Below, one piece after another: positions 27,333 through 36,423 of a stretch of 64,000 nucleotides of DNA. Origin of the DNA: Ruegeria sp. HKCCD7303 (GTDB taxonomy: Bacteria > Pseudomonadota > Alphaproteobacteria > Rhodobacterales > Rhodobacteraceae); NCBI RefSeq assembly GCF_013111185.1, contig NZ_WVRE01000001.1, positions 310,001 to 374,000 of the forward strand, in the 5' to 3' direction. A program made the translations under genes and the position numbers. The first letter of the stretch is position 1. Every line of letters begins with the position of its first letter. Under the pieces are notes generated by a model that did not search any database, was not told where the DNA came from, and saw nothing but the letters and a program-made list of their open reading frames with translations.

Positions 27333-29705
27333 TTATGCACGGTGAAGAGTTCTGCCATGGGTCAGGCCATTCACTTTCTCCAAGATTGCGTCTGTGTCAA
27401 TGCAGTGATGGCGATAGAGATCGCCGATAGTTCCGGTCTGACCAAAGTGCTCGACACCCATTGGAATAGTCTGATGTCCAAGCACTGCCCCGAGCCAGGA
27501 TAGAGTTGCAGGATGACCATCTATAACGGTGACAAGCTTGCAGTGTGGCGGAAGGTCGGACATCAGGGTTTCGATGTGGGAGCGTGCCGCTTGGTTACCG
27601 CGAGAACGCGCTCGTTGAGCAGCGGTCCATCCGGCATTTAGGCGATCTGCAGATGTCACGGCCAATACACCTATGTCGCGACGGCCTTCACCAATCATAC
27701 CGGCGGCCTTGATTGCCTCCGGCGCGACCGCTCCTTGATAGGCGACTACAACTTCGCAATTGGGCCCGGGTTTTCGTAACCAATAGGCCCCATCAATGGC
27801 ACCTTGGCGGAACTCTTGGTCGACACGTTTTCCGGGCTGTTCAATCGGGTTGGTGGTCAAGCGCATATAGACGGAGCCTCCGGTTTCATCGCGCAGCCAT
27901 GTGCGCTCATCCGGTTGCCCTTCGCCGTCGCGCTGCATGTAATCAAAGGCCCATTCCATGATCACCGCCAGTTCGTCGGCAAAGGCGGGTTCAAATGCGG
28001 CCAGCCCGTCTTGGCTCATCCCGATCAGCGGTGTTCCAACGGATTGGTGTGCTCCACCTTCGGGTGCGAGTGTGACACCCGATGGTGTGCCAACCAGCAT
28101 GAAGCGCGCGTCCTGATAACAGGCGTAGTTCAGCGCATCGAGACCGCGGCTGACGAATGGATCATAGACGGTGCCAATTGGGATCAGCCGCTTACCGAAC
28201 AGGGAATGCGACAGACCCGCCGCTCCCAGAAGCAACATGAGGTTCATTTCGGCGATACCAAGTTCGATATGCTGCCCCTCCGGCGTGAATTCCCATTTCG
28301 CCGTCGAAGGGATCCGGTGTTCTATGAAGGCGTCGGCTTGCTCGGATCGGGCGAACAGTTTGCGCCGGTTCACCCAAGGACCAAGGCTTGTCGTGCCTGT
28401 CACATCCGGAGAGGTTGTCACTATGCGTTCAGCCAATGGGCTGTCGCCTTTTGATAGATCGTCTAGGATCTTGCCAAACGCCATCTGGGTCGAGATTTCG
28501 CGACTGGTGTCGATTTCGATTGGCGGCACATCCAATTTGTCATCAAAACAGCGGCGCGGACCTTTGGCAAAGAACGGGATGCTGGCCAGAAAATCTTTGA
28601 ATGCGTCTGGATCTTGCACCGTCGCAAGCGGCTCCCACTCTTCGCCTTCTGGCACGCCCATATGCGACTTCCACGTGGCAAACTGACTATTGTTCATCAG
28701 CCCGCCGTGATTGTCCTTGTGGCCTGCAATGGGGGTGCCCCATCCTTTGACTGTGTAGGCCAGGAAACATGTTGGACGATCATGATCGATTTCGGCAAAT
28801 GTTTGGGCCATGGTCTCGACGCAGTTGCCACCGAGGTTCTCCATAAGTGCTGCGAGCTCTGCATCCGTGCGCCGTTCGATCAGAGCAGTCACATCCCCCT
28901 GATCCCCCAGATCGTCCATGAGACGCTGTCGCCAATTCGCACCACCCATGAAAGTCAAAGCGGAGTAATCCTGGTTGGGGCAAGCATCAATCCAGTCGCG
29001 CAGTCGGTCGCCGCCGGGCTCGTCGAAGGCAGCGCGTTGCAAGACACCATATTTCACGCGAACGACATCCCAGCTGAAAGCATCGAAGATTTTCTCGATC
29101 CGTTCAAAAAGTCCTTCCCGGACAATACCGTCCAGCGACTGTCGGTTGTAATCGATGATCCACCACGTGTTTCGCAGGTCGTTTTTCCAGCCTTCTTGTA
29201 ATGCCTCATAGACGTTGCCTTCATCCAGTTCGGCGTCGCCCACCAGGGCTACCATACGTCCCATTGGCGCGTCTGAGCCCCAGCTTTTGGCCTTGATGTA
29301 GTCTTGAATGATCGAGGCAAACGAGGTGATCGCGACACCTAAACCCACAGACCCGGTCGAGAAATCAACATCATCAATATCCTTTGTCCGGCTGGGATAA
29401 CTTTGCACACCCCCAAATCCGCGGAAATTCTCCATCTTCTCGCGGGTCTGATTACCCATGAGATACTGCATCGCATGAAACACCGGCGACGCATGGGGTT
29501 TGACTGCAACCCGGTCCTCAGGGCGTAAGGCCGAGAAGTAGAGCGCGGTCATGATCGACACCATCGAAGCAGACGAAGCCTGATGGCCACCAATCTTGAT
29601 CCCATCCACCTTTGGTCGGACATGGTTGGCATGGTGGATCATCCAATGAGACAACCACAGCAGGCGCTGTTCGACTATCTTTAGTTGGGTGGGATCAATG
29701 TGCAT
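27333..29705 (-). CDS. mdeB: AceE-like homodimeric 2-oxoacid dehydrogenase E1, probably 2-oxobutyrate-specific
   Basis: 790 residues, the length of homodimeric PDH E1. Thiamine-diphosphate region: GDAELDEGNVYEALQEGWKN with IIDYNRQSLDG. Other blocks are VRPKVDGIKIGGHQASSAS near the start, and GQHIELGIAEMNLMLLLG with GTVYDPFVSRGLDALNYACY in the transketolase-like second half. It starts 15 bases after the methionine gamma-lyase gene. The same arrangement is known in Pseudomonas putida, where mdeB encodes an E1-like 2-oxobutyrate dehydrogenase component beside mdeA and mdeR. It would process the 2-oxobutyrate made by the lyase. No E2 or E3 genes are nearby, so these must be shared. Substrate is inferred from context. 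Confidence 0.85.
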   Translation of the reverse strand: MHIDPTQLKIVEQRLLWLSHWMIHHANHVRPKVDGIKIGGHQASSASMVSIMTALYFSALRPEDRVAVKPHASPVFHAMQYLMGNQTREKMENFRGFGGVQSYPSRTKDIDDVDFSTGSVGLGVAITSFASIIQDYIKAKSWGSDAPMGRMVALVGDAELDEGNVYEALQEGWKNDLRNTWWIIDYNRQSLDGIVREGLFERIEKIFDAFSWDVVRVKYGVLQRAAFDEPGGDRLRDWIDACPNQDYSALTFMGGANWRQRLMDDLGDQGDVTALIERRTDAELAALMENLGGNCVETMAQTFAEIDHDRPTCFLAYTVKGWGTPIAGHKDNHGGLMNNSQFATWKSHMGVPEGEEWEPLATVQDPDAFKDFLASIPFFAKGPRRCFDDKLDVPPIEIDTSREISTQMAFGKILDDLSKGDSPLAERIVTTSPDVTGTTSLGPWVNRRKLFARSEQADAFIEHRIPSTAKWEFTPEGQHIELGIAEMNLMLLLGAAGLSHSLFGKRLIPIGTVYDPFVSRGLDALNYACYQDARFMLVGTPSGVTLAPEGGAHQSVGTPLIGMSQDGLAAFEPAFADELAVIMEWAFDYMQRDGEGQPDERTWLRDETGGSVYMRLTTNPIEQPGKRVDQEFRQGAIDGAYWLRKPGPNCEVVVAYQGAVAPEAIKAAGMIGEGRRDIGVLAVTSADRLNAGWTAAQRARSRGNQAARSHIETLMSDLPPHCKLVTVIDGHPATLSWLGAVLGHQTIPMGVEHFGQTGTIGDLYRHHCIDTDAILEKVNGLTHGRTLHRA

Positions 29706-29719
29706 GGTTGTCTCCGGGT

Positions 29720-30919
29720 TTAGGCGGCGCTGCGAGCAGGGTAGGGCAAGGCCTGCTCTAGGTCTGCAAGGATATCTTCGACATCCTCTAGCCCGACAGA
29801 CAGACGGATCAGGCCATCGCTTATCCCATGCTCGGCACGCTCTTCTGGGGTATACGTCGAATGAGTCATGGACGCTGGGTGTTGGATCAGTGTTTCCGCG
29901 TCGCCCAACGACACCGCACGCTGGATCATGTTCAAGCGGTTCATGAATTCAATTCCTCCGGACAGACCGGATTTGATCTCGAACGCTATCATAGCGCCCG
30001 GTTGGGACATCTGTCGCTGCGCTACATCGTGCTGTGCGAAGCTCTCAAGACCGGGGAAATAAACCTCGTCGACGGCAGGATGCGCTTCGAGGAAGTCCGC
30101 GACGACCCTGGCAGAGTCACAATGACGATCCAGACGAAGGTTCAGTGTTTTCAGACCACGCAGGATCAGCATCGCGTTGAAAGGGGCCATTACCGCGCCG
30201 GTCATGTCCTTCATCCCAACAAGGCGGATCTCAGCAATCTGTTCGGCGGACCCGACAACCAGACCGGCAACCACATCGCCATGCCCACCGAGGTATTTGG
30301 TGGCGGAGTGCAGAACGATATCTGCCCCGTGCTCGATCGGGCGGGTCAAATACGGGCTAGCGTAGGTATTATCGACGACGACCGTTGCACCGACCGAATG
30401 CGCAATTTCGGCGCTCGCGGCGATGTCCACCAAGCGCATATTCGGATTGGCCGGAGTTTCGAAATAGACAACGCGGGTTTTGTCAGAAACGGCAGCTTTC
30501 AGGTTCTCAGGGTCTGTCATGTCGACGTGCGTGATCGTGACTCCCCATTTTGCCAAACCGTGACGCATGAAGGCGAAAGTGCAGCCATAGAGCGTTTTGT
30601 CCACGATGACTTCATCACCTGGCGACAGCAGGGTCCAAAGCACTGCCGTAATCGCGCCCATTCCGCTTGAGAGAGCTAGACCGGCCTCGGCTCCTTCAAG
30701 CACTGCAATACGTTGTTCAAGAAGGTCGCATGTGGGGTTTGAAATACGGCTGTAGATATGACCTTCACGCTCTCCAGCGAACATCTCTCCGCCAGCCTCT
30801 GCGGTTTCAAAGGTAAACGTGGACGTCAAATGTAGCGGTGGTGTCAGAGCGCCGTCATTCTCTAGAGGGTCATATGCGTGGTGAATAGCGCGCGTGGCAA
30901 ATCCGGTTGAACGAGTCAT
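29720..30919 (-). CDS. mdeA: Methionine gamma-lyase
   Basis: 399 residues from the ATG at 30919, set by AGGAG six bases upstream and by the family N terminus (TRSTGFATRAIHH); longer frames upstream are not real. It is a PLP enzyme of the Cys/Met metabolism family. PLP lysine is K208 in SATKYLGGHGDVVAG. Y111 and C113 in LYGCTFAFMRHG match the Tyr and Cys that mark methionine gamma-lyases rather than cystathionine enzymes. It splits methionine into methanethiol, ammonia and 2-oxobutyrate. Followed by mdeB and divergent from the Lrp-type regulator, with 115 bases between. Confidence 0.92.
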   Translation of the reverse strand: MTRSTGFATRAIHHAYDPLENDGALTPPLHLTSTFTFETAEAGGEMFAGEREGHIYSRISNPTCDLLEQRIAVLEGAEAGLALSSGMGAITAVLWTLLSPGDEVIVDKTLYGCTFAFMRHGLAKWGVTITHVDMTDPENLKAAVSDKTRVVYFETPANPNMRLVDIAASAEIAHSVGATVVVDNTYASPYLTRPIEHGADIVLHSATKYLGGHGDVVAGLVVGSAEQIAEIRLVGMKDMTGAVMAPFNAMLILRGLKTLNLRLDRHCDSARVVADFLEAHPAVDEVYFPGLESFAQHDVAQRQMSQPGAMIAFEIKSGLSGGIEFMNRLNMIQRAVSLGDAETLIQHPASMTHSTYTPEERAEHGISDGLIRLSVGLEDVEDILADLEQALPYPARSAA

Positions 30920-31034
30920 TGCAAGCTCCTGATTCATGTTGAAGCCAGTTTGCGCCTTTACTTTGGGCCAATGGTTGCGAATTATACCAAACCGAGCATC
31001 TATATTGGCAGATTCTGCTAAGAATGAGGGTGAA

Positions 31035-31490
31035 ATGGACGCTAAGGACAGGCAGATTATACGAGCGCTGCAGCGTGACGGGCGCATGACGAACCAGGAT
31101 CTTGCCGATGAGGTGAACTTGTCTCCCTCACCGTGTTTGCGCCGGGTCAAAAACCTAGAAGCCAAAGGAGTGATAAAGGGATACAGCGCCGACGTTGACG
31201 CTGCCGCGTATGGGATGGCCATTACCGTCTTCGTGCGTATCAGATTGGAGCGACACAACGAAACGGACGTTCAGAACTTCGAGAAACGAGTTCGGATGAT
31301 CGATGAAGTTCTTGAATGCCACGTGCTGACCGGGGCAATGGACTACCAGTTGCGGGTTTTGGTATCGGATCTCGAGGCCTACGAGGAATTTATTCGCCAC
31401 CGAATTCATCCGATCGGTGGGATAGCCTCGATCGATACCAGCTTTGTCTATGGAACAGTAAAAAAGACTTCTGTTTTTCCGCCCGGATAG
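31035..31490 (+). CDS. mdeR: Lrp/AsnC-family regulator of methionine degradation
   Basis: 151 residues from the ATG at 31035 with GAGGGTGAA just upstream. N-terminal helix-turn-helix: DRQIIRALQRDGRMTNQDLA and LSPSPCLRRVKNLEAKGVI. The C-terminal RAM effector domain includes VLECHVLTGAMDYQLRVLV. It is divergent from mdeA, as mdeR is in P. putida, and probably senses methionine or a related amino acid and activates mdeAB from the shared 115-base region. Confidence 0.88.
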   Translation: MDAKDRQIIRALQRDGRMTNQDLADEVNLSPSPCLRRVKNLEAKGVIKGYSADVDAAAYGMAITVFVRIRLERHNETDVQNFEKRVRMIDEVLECHVLTGAMDYQLRVLVSDLEAYEEFIRHRIHPIGGIASIDTSFVYGTVKKTSVFPPG

Positions 31491-31593
31491 ATGGACCCAG
31501 TTAGAATGAGTTGTTGCCAATCAGCTAAACATTTTAGTTAATTGATTTTTTCCCTCCGCAATTTCCCATTCTCATCGTCGCTATATCAAAGAC

Positions 31594-31611
31594 ATGCAGC
31601 GCGTGCTGCAT
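31594..31611. promoter_or_regulatory. Inverted repeat upstream of the HTH gene, putative operator
   Basis: ATGCAGCGCGTGCTGCAT has perfect 7-base arms (ATGCAGC/GCTGCAT) around four bases. It ends 19 bases before the start of the HTH gene. Position and symmetry suit an autoregulatory operator, but binding is not shown. Confidence 0.5.
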
Positions 31612-31630
31612 CACTTCTGAGAGGATAGCG

Positions 31631-32032
31631 ATGACAAATAGACCGTATGGAGACACCCGGATGGCGACTTATGTCGAACGGAGGGTGCTCGAACTGAAAC
31701 CTACCAAGAGCCAAGCCGAGATCGCGGCGCAGGTGGGATACGTCAATCCGAACATGATCACGATGATCAAGCAGGGTAGTTCCAAGGTGGCATTGGATCG
31801 CGTCCCGGCTTTGGCGAAAGCTTTGGAATGCGACGCCGCCTACCTTATGCGCCTCGCAATTGAGCAGTCGATCGGCCTGACCGCAGCCGAGGCAGTTGTC
31901 GAGGTGTTCGGAGAACCCGTCACGTCGAATGAACTTGGCTGGCTGAAAGCAATTCGCAAGGCCTCTAACAACACAGATCCTCGGCTGACCAGTCGGTCAG
32001 CGACGGCGATCAAGACTATCTTCGGGAGGTAG
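31631..32032 (+). CDS. Small helix-turn-helix DNA-binding protein
   Basis: 133 residues from the ATG at 31631 with GAGAGG seven bases upstream. Residues about 15-65 are XRE-like: TKSQAEIAAQVGYVNPNMIT, then MIKQGSSKVALDRVPALAKA, then LECDAAYLMRLA. The C-terminal half (VEVFGEPVTSNELGWLKAIR) has no known domain. It reads like a phage- or plasmid-type repressor. A 49-residue frame follows five bases after its stop, and a repeat-rich non-coding stretch follows that. Probably a regulator of this small cassette. Confidence 0.75.
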   Translation: MTNRPYGDTRMATYVERRVLELKPTKSQAEIAAQVGYVNPNMITMIKQGSSKVALDRVPALAKALECDAAYLMRLAIEQSIGLTAAEAVVEVFGEPVTSNELGWLKAIRKASNNTDPRLTSRSATAIKTIFGR

Positions 32033-32037
32033 GAGCC

Positions 32038-32187
32038 ATGTGTGACCAGAAAGACGTCCTGACATTGAATGAGCGCGCCTGGTTGCGGTTCCTCCGTGAC
32101 ATAAGCAACGGAAGCGATCCTGAGCCTACGTTGCGGCGGGTGCAGCTTCTACGTCACCTCTGCGTGGCTCGCAGAGCTATGAAGTAG
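32038..32187 (+). CDS. Small basic protein downstream of the HTH gene
   Basis: 49 residues: ATG at 32038, TAG at 32185-32187, with GGAGGTAGGAG immediately before the start. It lies five bases after the HTH stop, so the two are co-transcribed. The sequence (LTLNERAWLRFLRDISNGSD, LRRVQLLRHLCVARRAMK) is helical, Arg/Leu-rich and basic at the C terminus. No family recognised. The strong ribosome-binding site and tight spacing make translation likely. Confidence 0.6.
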   Translation: MCDQKDVLTLNERAWLRFLRDISNGSDPEPTLRRVQLLRHLCVARRAMK

Positions 32188-32253
32188 TCAGCATCAGCCC
32201 GCGGTTAGTAATGGCTGGTCCGTCCCGCCTCGTCGGATCCCGCGACAACGTCA

Positions 32254-32425
32254 AAAGGTTGCATAAGGTTGACAAAGGTTTACATCGCGCCGGCCGGGAT
32301 CGACGGAATGTAAACCTTATACCTCTCAAAACAGCCGATTTCGGGCCAAAAGGTTTACACTAAGTTTACATTAAGTTGACAGATCCGGGCCGAAATCAGG
32401 ATTTTTCCCAAGATATGTAAACCTT
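32254..32425. repeat. Cluster of AAGGTTTACA/TGTAAACCTT repeats
   Basis: Within 170 non-coding bases the 10-mer AAGGTTTACA occurs at 32275 and 32350. Its reverse complement TGTAAACCTT occurs at 32309 and 32416. Related forms are AAGGTTGCAT (32254), AAGGTTGACA (32265), AAGTTTACAT (32362) and AAGTTGACAG (32373). Such spacing and mixed orientation suggest a protein-binding array (operators or iteron-like sites). Confidence 0.7.
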
Positions 32426-32974
32426 TGAACCATACAAACCCATAAAAACAACGGATCTCGGAGAACACATATCCGAACCAAGGCTAGAAAAGCTCTCACA
32501 GCGACGAAGCACTGGCCAGACGACACCAGACACACAACTAAACACGGACGTAACTCAGGCCAGAGCTCAGCGCTCCTGAGAGAGAACCACATAGAGAGCG
32601 TAAGCACAGGTCTAGGCCAGGAAAGCTATTGAGCTGCTCCGGAGAGCAGAAACCGACGATTGCTAATAGTGGGGGAATAGTCGTGAATAGTGAGCTGCAC
32701 TGCGTAGAGGCTGACTGTGCCTTGATATACAAAGTAGTGCTAGTTCCGTCCTAAAAGCTGGTTGTCTAATAATGAGGCTGGTGATTGGGAGATTGTAGAG
32801 AGGAGCACTCAGAACCAAAAACTGTTCCCGAGCTCTAGTTCACAGGTGTGATGGATGCTCCGCAAGCAGAATTGAACTGGATCAGCTCAACCTGAAAGAA
32901 TGTGAGTTTGGGCATGTCATAGACCCGATCTATCGCGTAACACGTCAAAAGCAGCTTTTTCGAAGGGTGATAAC
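32426..32974. other. Long non-coding stretch, origin unclear
   Basis: About 550 bases with no frame that looks like protein on either strand and a base composition unlike the neighbouring genes (A-rich, many CA and GA dinucleotides). It could be decayed element DNA or hold an unrecognised RNA. The promoter of the LysR gene lies at its end. Confidence 0.5.
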
Positions 32975-33862
32975 TTGGACAAACTGTCAGTCATGCAAGC
33001 TTTTCGCCGCATCGTCGAACGCGGTAGCTTTGCCCGTGCGGCGGAAGACCTTGGTGTATCTCCTGCGCTTCTCAGCAGAGAAATCAAGCTTTTGGAGGAA
33101 AGTCTGGGAACCGTCCTTCTGACCAGAACGACCCGATCTATGTCGCTGACTGACACCGGCAGTCTCTATTACCAAGATGCAATTGGAATTCTCGACGCGG
33201 TCGAAAAAACGGAACAGACCATCAGGGAAGGCTCAAAAGCGATGCGTGGCCATCTTCGGGTGAATGCATCAGGTTCCTTCGGCCAAACCGTTATCGCACC
33301 GATGCTTCCAGAGTTCTTGGAAACCTATCCAGATCTGCGATTTACTCTTTCGATGGACGACAAGGTGATCGATATGGTCGAGGGCGGGTTCGATCTGTCG
33401 ATACGAATCCGAGCCGCGATGCCGGACTCGGCCCTTGTTGCGCGACGGATCGGCGTGATGCGACAGCGGATTTTTGCGTCTCCTGACTATTTGGAGCGAT
33501 GCGGGACACCGACCCAGCCGGCGGATCTGAAAAACCACGCGATCATTGGCTTTTTGCTTGCTGATCATTTGACGAGCTGGAAGCTCTCGGCCGCCGAAGG
33601 TGTCACAACATTAGAGCTTGATCCGCGCGTGCGCGTCGGCAACAGCCTCGTTTTGCGGGATCTACTGATAGCGGGGCAAGGCATCGGAACACTGCCCGAG
33701 TTCGTCTCTGATGCTCCCGAAGCCAGCGGGGCCTTGGTGCGAGTTCTTCATGACCACGAACTGCCTGCGCCAGAAGTATTCGCCGTTACAGCATCTCGCT
33801 TGGGAATGGACGCCAAGGTCACAGCCTTTCTTGATCATCTGCGCTTGGCTCTCAGGTCCTGA
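32975..33862 (+). CDS. LysR-family transcriptional regulator
   Basis: 295 residues from a TTG at 32975 with GAAGGG upstream. N-terminal winged HTH: VMQAFRRIVERGSFARAAED and LGVSPALLSREIKLLEESLG followed by LLTRTTRSMSLT. The effector domain begins near residue 90 (GHLRVNASGSFGQTVIAPML). It belongs to the CrgA-like subgroup. It is followed by wrbA and an EamA transporter on the same strand, which it may control in response to quinone or electrophile stress (inference). Confidence 0.88.
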   Translation: MDKLSVMQAFRRIVERGSFARAAEDLGVSPALLSREIKLLEESLGTVLLTRTTRSMSLTDTGSLYYQDAIGILDAVEKTEQTIREGSKAMRGHLRVNASGSFGQTVIAPMLPEFLETYPDLRFTLSMDDKVIDMVEGGFDLSIRIRAAMPDSALVARRIGVMRQRIFASPDYLERCGTPTQPADLKNHAIIGFLLADHLTSWKLSAAEGVTTLELDPRVRVGNSLVLRDLLIAGQGIGTLPEFVSDAPEASGALVRVLHDHELPAPEVFAVTASRLGMDAKVTAFLDHLRLALRS

Positions 33863-33968
33863 CATTATTCAATACAGGTAAAGAGTGATGTCAAAGAGCG
33901 CGCCTTAATTAGCGGCGCAACAAATTCCATTCTCTCAGGGAACAAGTCGCAGCCCTGAGAGGTATCCT

Positions 33969-34592
33969 ATGTCACGTATTCTCGTTCTCTACTACTCAAG
34001 CTATGGCCACGTCCGCACATTGGCCAATGCCGAAGCTGAAGGCGCCAGAAGTGTTCCCGGCACCGAAGTTGACGTTCGGCGTGTGCCCGAAACCGTCCCT
34101 GAAGAAGTCCGCCAGCAGAGTGGCTATTTCGTGGATGATACGCCTGTCGCCTTACCGGCAGATCTGGAAAACTATGATGCAATAATTTTAGGAACACCAA
34201 CCCGATTTGGCATGATGGCTGGCCAAATGAAGTCCTTCCTTGACCAGGCTGGCGGGCTTTGGGCCAGGAACGCACTGGTTGGTAAAGTCGGGGCGGTCTT
34301 TGCATCAACAGGTTCGCAACACGGTGGGCATGAGGCCACCCTTCTGACAACGCAAGTCCCGCTTCAACACTTTGGGATGCTGATTGCCGGAATGCCCTAC
34401 ACATTTGCTGGCCAGACTACATCAGAAGAAATCATTGGCGGCGCACCATATGGTGCCGGAACGATCGCCGGTGCTGATGGTTCCCGCACGCCTACCGAAA
34501 CTGACTTGGCCGGAGCGCGGTTCCAGGGCGCTCATGTTGCAAGGATTACAGCGTGCCTCGCTGGATCAAACCTGCAAGCGGAAGCAGCGTAA
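33969..34592 (+). CDS. wrbA: NAD(P)H:quinone oxidoreductase, WrbA type
   Basis: 207 residues, standard for WrbA. Flavodoxin-like FMN site: [14 protein letters not shown] near the N terminus and [20 protein letters not shown] around residue 77. The WrbA-specific part is [16 protein letters not shown], followed by PYTFAGQT and [16 protein letters not shown]. It reduces quinones by two electrons, avoiding semiquinone radicals, in the cytoplasm. Placed between a LysR regulator and an EamA exporter. Confidence 0.94.
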   Translation: MSRILVLYYSSYGHVRTLANAEAEGARSVPGTEVDVRRVPETVPEEVRQQSGYFVDDTPVALPADLENYDAIILGTPTRFGMMAGQMKSFLDQAGGLWARNALVGKVGAVFASTGSQHGGHEATLLTTQVPLQHFGMLIAGMPYTFAGQTTSEEIIGGAPYGAGTIAGADGSRTPTETDLAGARFQGAHVARITACLAGSNLQAEAA

Positions 34593-34650
34593 CCTGCGCT
34601 GCTCTGACGTCTCACTCAAATTCTCAAACGCCTTTGCCCGGAGACATACC

Positions 34651-35547
34651 ATGTCACGCTCAACCGATATTCTTCTCACCTCACTCGCCCCAGCGGTATG
34701 GGGAAGCACTTATCTGGTAACTACCGAAGCGCTCCCGGCTGGCTATCCGATTACCCTGGCTGCGTTACGAGCTCTGCCTGCTGGCTTGTTGTTGCTTGCA
34801 GTGACGCGCTGCGTTCCACCACGCGAATGGCTTGGTCGAGTTTTCGTCTTAGGCAGCCTCAATTTCGCTCTGTTCTGGGTGCTCCTCTTCGTTGCTGCGT
34901 ATAGGTTACCCGGTGGTGTGGCCGCCACCCTAGGATCGTTGCAAGCGATGATCGTGATTTTGATGGCGTGGGGATGGCTCGGAACCCCAATCCGACTTGG
35001 TGCTCTCGGCGCCGCCGCGACTGGCGTAATGGGTGTGTCTCTGCTGCTGATCGGACCAGAAGCACAACTTGATTGGATCGGTATAGCAGCGGGTTTGGGA
35101 GGAGCCGCGTCAATGGCTGCTGGCACTGTTCTCAGCCGGAAATGGCAACCTCCGGTCTCGGCGCTGAGTTTCACAGCGTGGCAATTAACAGCCGGTGGTT
35201 TGATACTGCTGCCAGTCGCACTGTTCCTTGAGCCGCCTCTGCCGGCGCTCAGCGCGACAAATGTCGCAGGCCTTATTTGGCTTGGGTTGATTGGTGCTGC
35301 AGCTACCTATGCTCTTTGGTTTCGTGGCATTGCGCGCCTGGAGCCCAGTGCAGTCTCGATGCTCGGCATGATGAGTCCTGTAACAGCTGTCGTGCTCGGC
35401 TGGGTATACTTGGGACAAACGCTTAGCCTCACTCAGTCTATAGGAGCAGCCATAGTTATCGGCTCTGTTGTGGTCGGCCAGAGCGTGAGTCGAAGGGACA
35501 ATTCGGGTTTGAAAAAATGGAGACCAGCAACTGCTGGATCTGTCTGA
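34651..35547 (+). CDS. EamA/DMT-family transporter
   Basis: 298 residues from the ATG at 34651; the frame is open further upstream only because it overlaps wrbA. Ten hydrophobic segments are arranged as two EamA repeats: APAVWGSTYLVTTEALPAGY opens the first, and AGLGGAASMAAGTVLSRKW the second. Probably exports a small metabolite across the inner membrane. Family members are too diverse to name the substrate. It follows wrbA by about 60 bases and may be co-transcribed. Confidence 0.88.
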   Translation: MSRSTDILLTSLAPAVWGSTYLVTTEALPAGYPITLAALRALPAGLLLLAVTRCVPPREWLGRVFVLGSLNFALFWVLLFVAAYRLPGGVAATLGSLQAMIVILMAWGWLGTPIRLGALGAAATGVMGVSLLLIGPEAQLDWIGIAAGLGGAASMAAGTVLSRKWQPPVSALSFTAWQLTAGGLILLPVALFLEPPLPALSATNVAGLIWLGLIGAAATYALWFRGIARLEPSAVSMLGMMSPVTAVVLGWVYLGQTLSLTQSIGAAIVIGSVVVGQSVSRRDNSGLKKWRPATAGSV

Positions 35548-36200
35548 TGGGTGCTGAGTTGCAAACAATGGGCCCGATCACGCAAGTGGGCGAGGAATGG
35601 CTCAGCGCCTCGCTCAAGCCCGTTCGCCAGATCCCTAGAATATCGAAGTCCTAGGTTTCTCGACGCATGAATAAGGGGAAGGGTTCTGGCGCCGCCGCGT
35701 CGCGGTGGTTGGATCCTCCCATAAACACGCTACGTCAAATTTTTTTTGGTTGTCTGGGTTCCCTCGCTCACATCATAAAAATCAAGATACCTCTCTCTGA
35801 GTGTCACATTGTCAGCGAAATCAGAAATGCTGCCGGAGTACAGATGCGACCGCTTAGGTGGTTTCCTCTTGTCGTCCCCATTGAAGCGCGGGTGCAACTG
35901 CCCATGTCCGGATGAAGTGCACTTTTGAACGGTCGCTGCCCGGTAACAATATCTCGGCCAAAGCCTTCCCGCACCGCAGCAAACACGAAAAGCCTGATTA
36001 GAAAGGCGTTTGCGCCGTGTTCAGATTATCGCATTCTGCGCCAGCAATAGGTTGTTTTTTAACAGAATGGGCGGACTGCTGCCATTCGTCGCTCTCTCAA
36101 CCAACGGCAGCTGTGCGCAGAAAGCTGACTTTGCAAACTTTGGCGGACGAGCCAGTGCGGACAATCACTACCTTTCTCGGATGTTGCGGTTGCGGCCCGC
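35548..36200. other. Intergenic stretch without a supported gene
   Basis: About 650 bases with several short frames on both strands, none with convincing start signals or protein-like content. It lies between a plus-strand and a minus-strand gene that converge, so it needs no promoter; it may be decayed insertion DNA. Confidence 0.5.
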
Positions 36201-36419
36201 TTATCCACAACAGAAGTCGCCTAACTGAATTGGCGGGCACGGGACAGTTGCGTAGGAACAAAAAACACAGCAATCGCCTTCCAATGGTTTCAAGACTGCC
36301 TTGCATGATTTGCATTCATAAAACCACTGGCACGAGTCAGTTGGCATTTTCTCGGTTTCAATGTGCCCGCATTCAGGGCAGGTCAAAATGCTATCTAGCA
36401 CCACAGTTTGTTTTGTCAT
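36201..36419 (-). CDS. GDCCVxC-domain small protein
   Basis: 72 residues, very Cys-rich: CPECG near residue 14, CKSC, and the signature GDCCVFCSY followed by VPCPP. This matches the GDCCVxC family, some members of which are selenoproteins; here every site is Cys and no internal UGA is used. The family is often found beside MerT-type genes, as here: it starts four bases after the merT stop. The thiol clusters suggest metal or redox binding. Function not established. Confidence 0.85.
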   Translation of the reverse strand: MTKQTVVLDSILTCPECGHIETEKMPTDSCQWFYECKSCKAVLKPLEGDCCVFCSYATVPCPPIQLGDFCCG

Positions 36420-36423
36420 TGTC

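Noticed and set aside
30937-31258. N-terminal extension of methionine gamma-lyase
   Set aside because: It would cover the regulator start; the ATG at 30919 has AGGAG at the right distance and gives the normal 399 residues.
34384-34650. N-terminal extension of the EamA transporter by 89 codons
   Set aside because: It overlaps wrbA in another frame and is not membrane-like; the family N terminus begins at the ATG at 34651.
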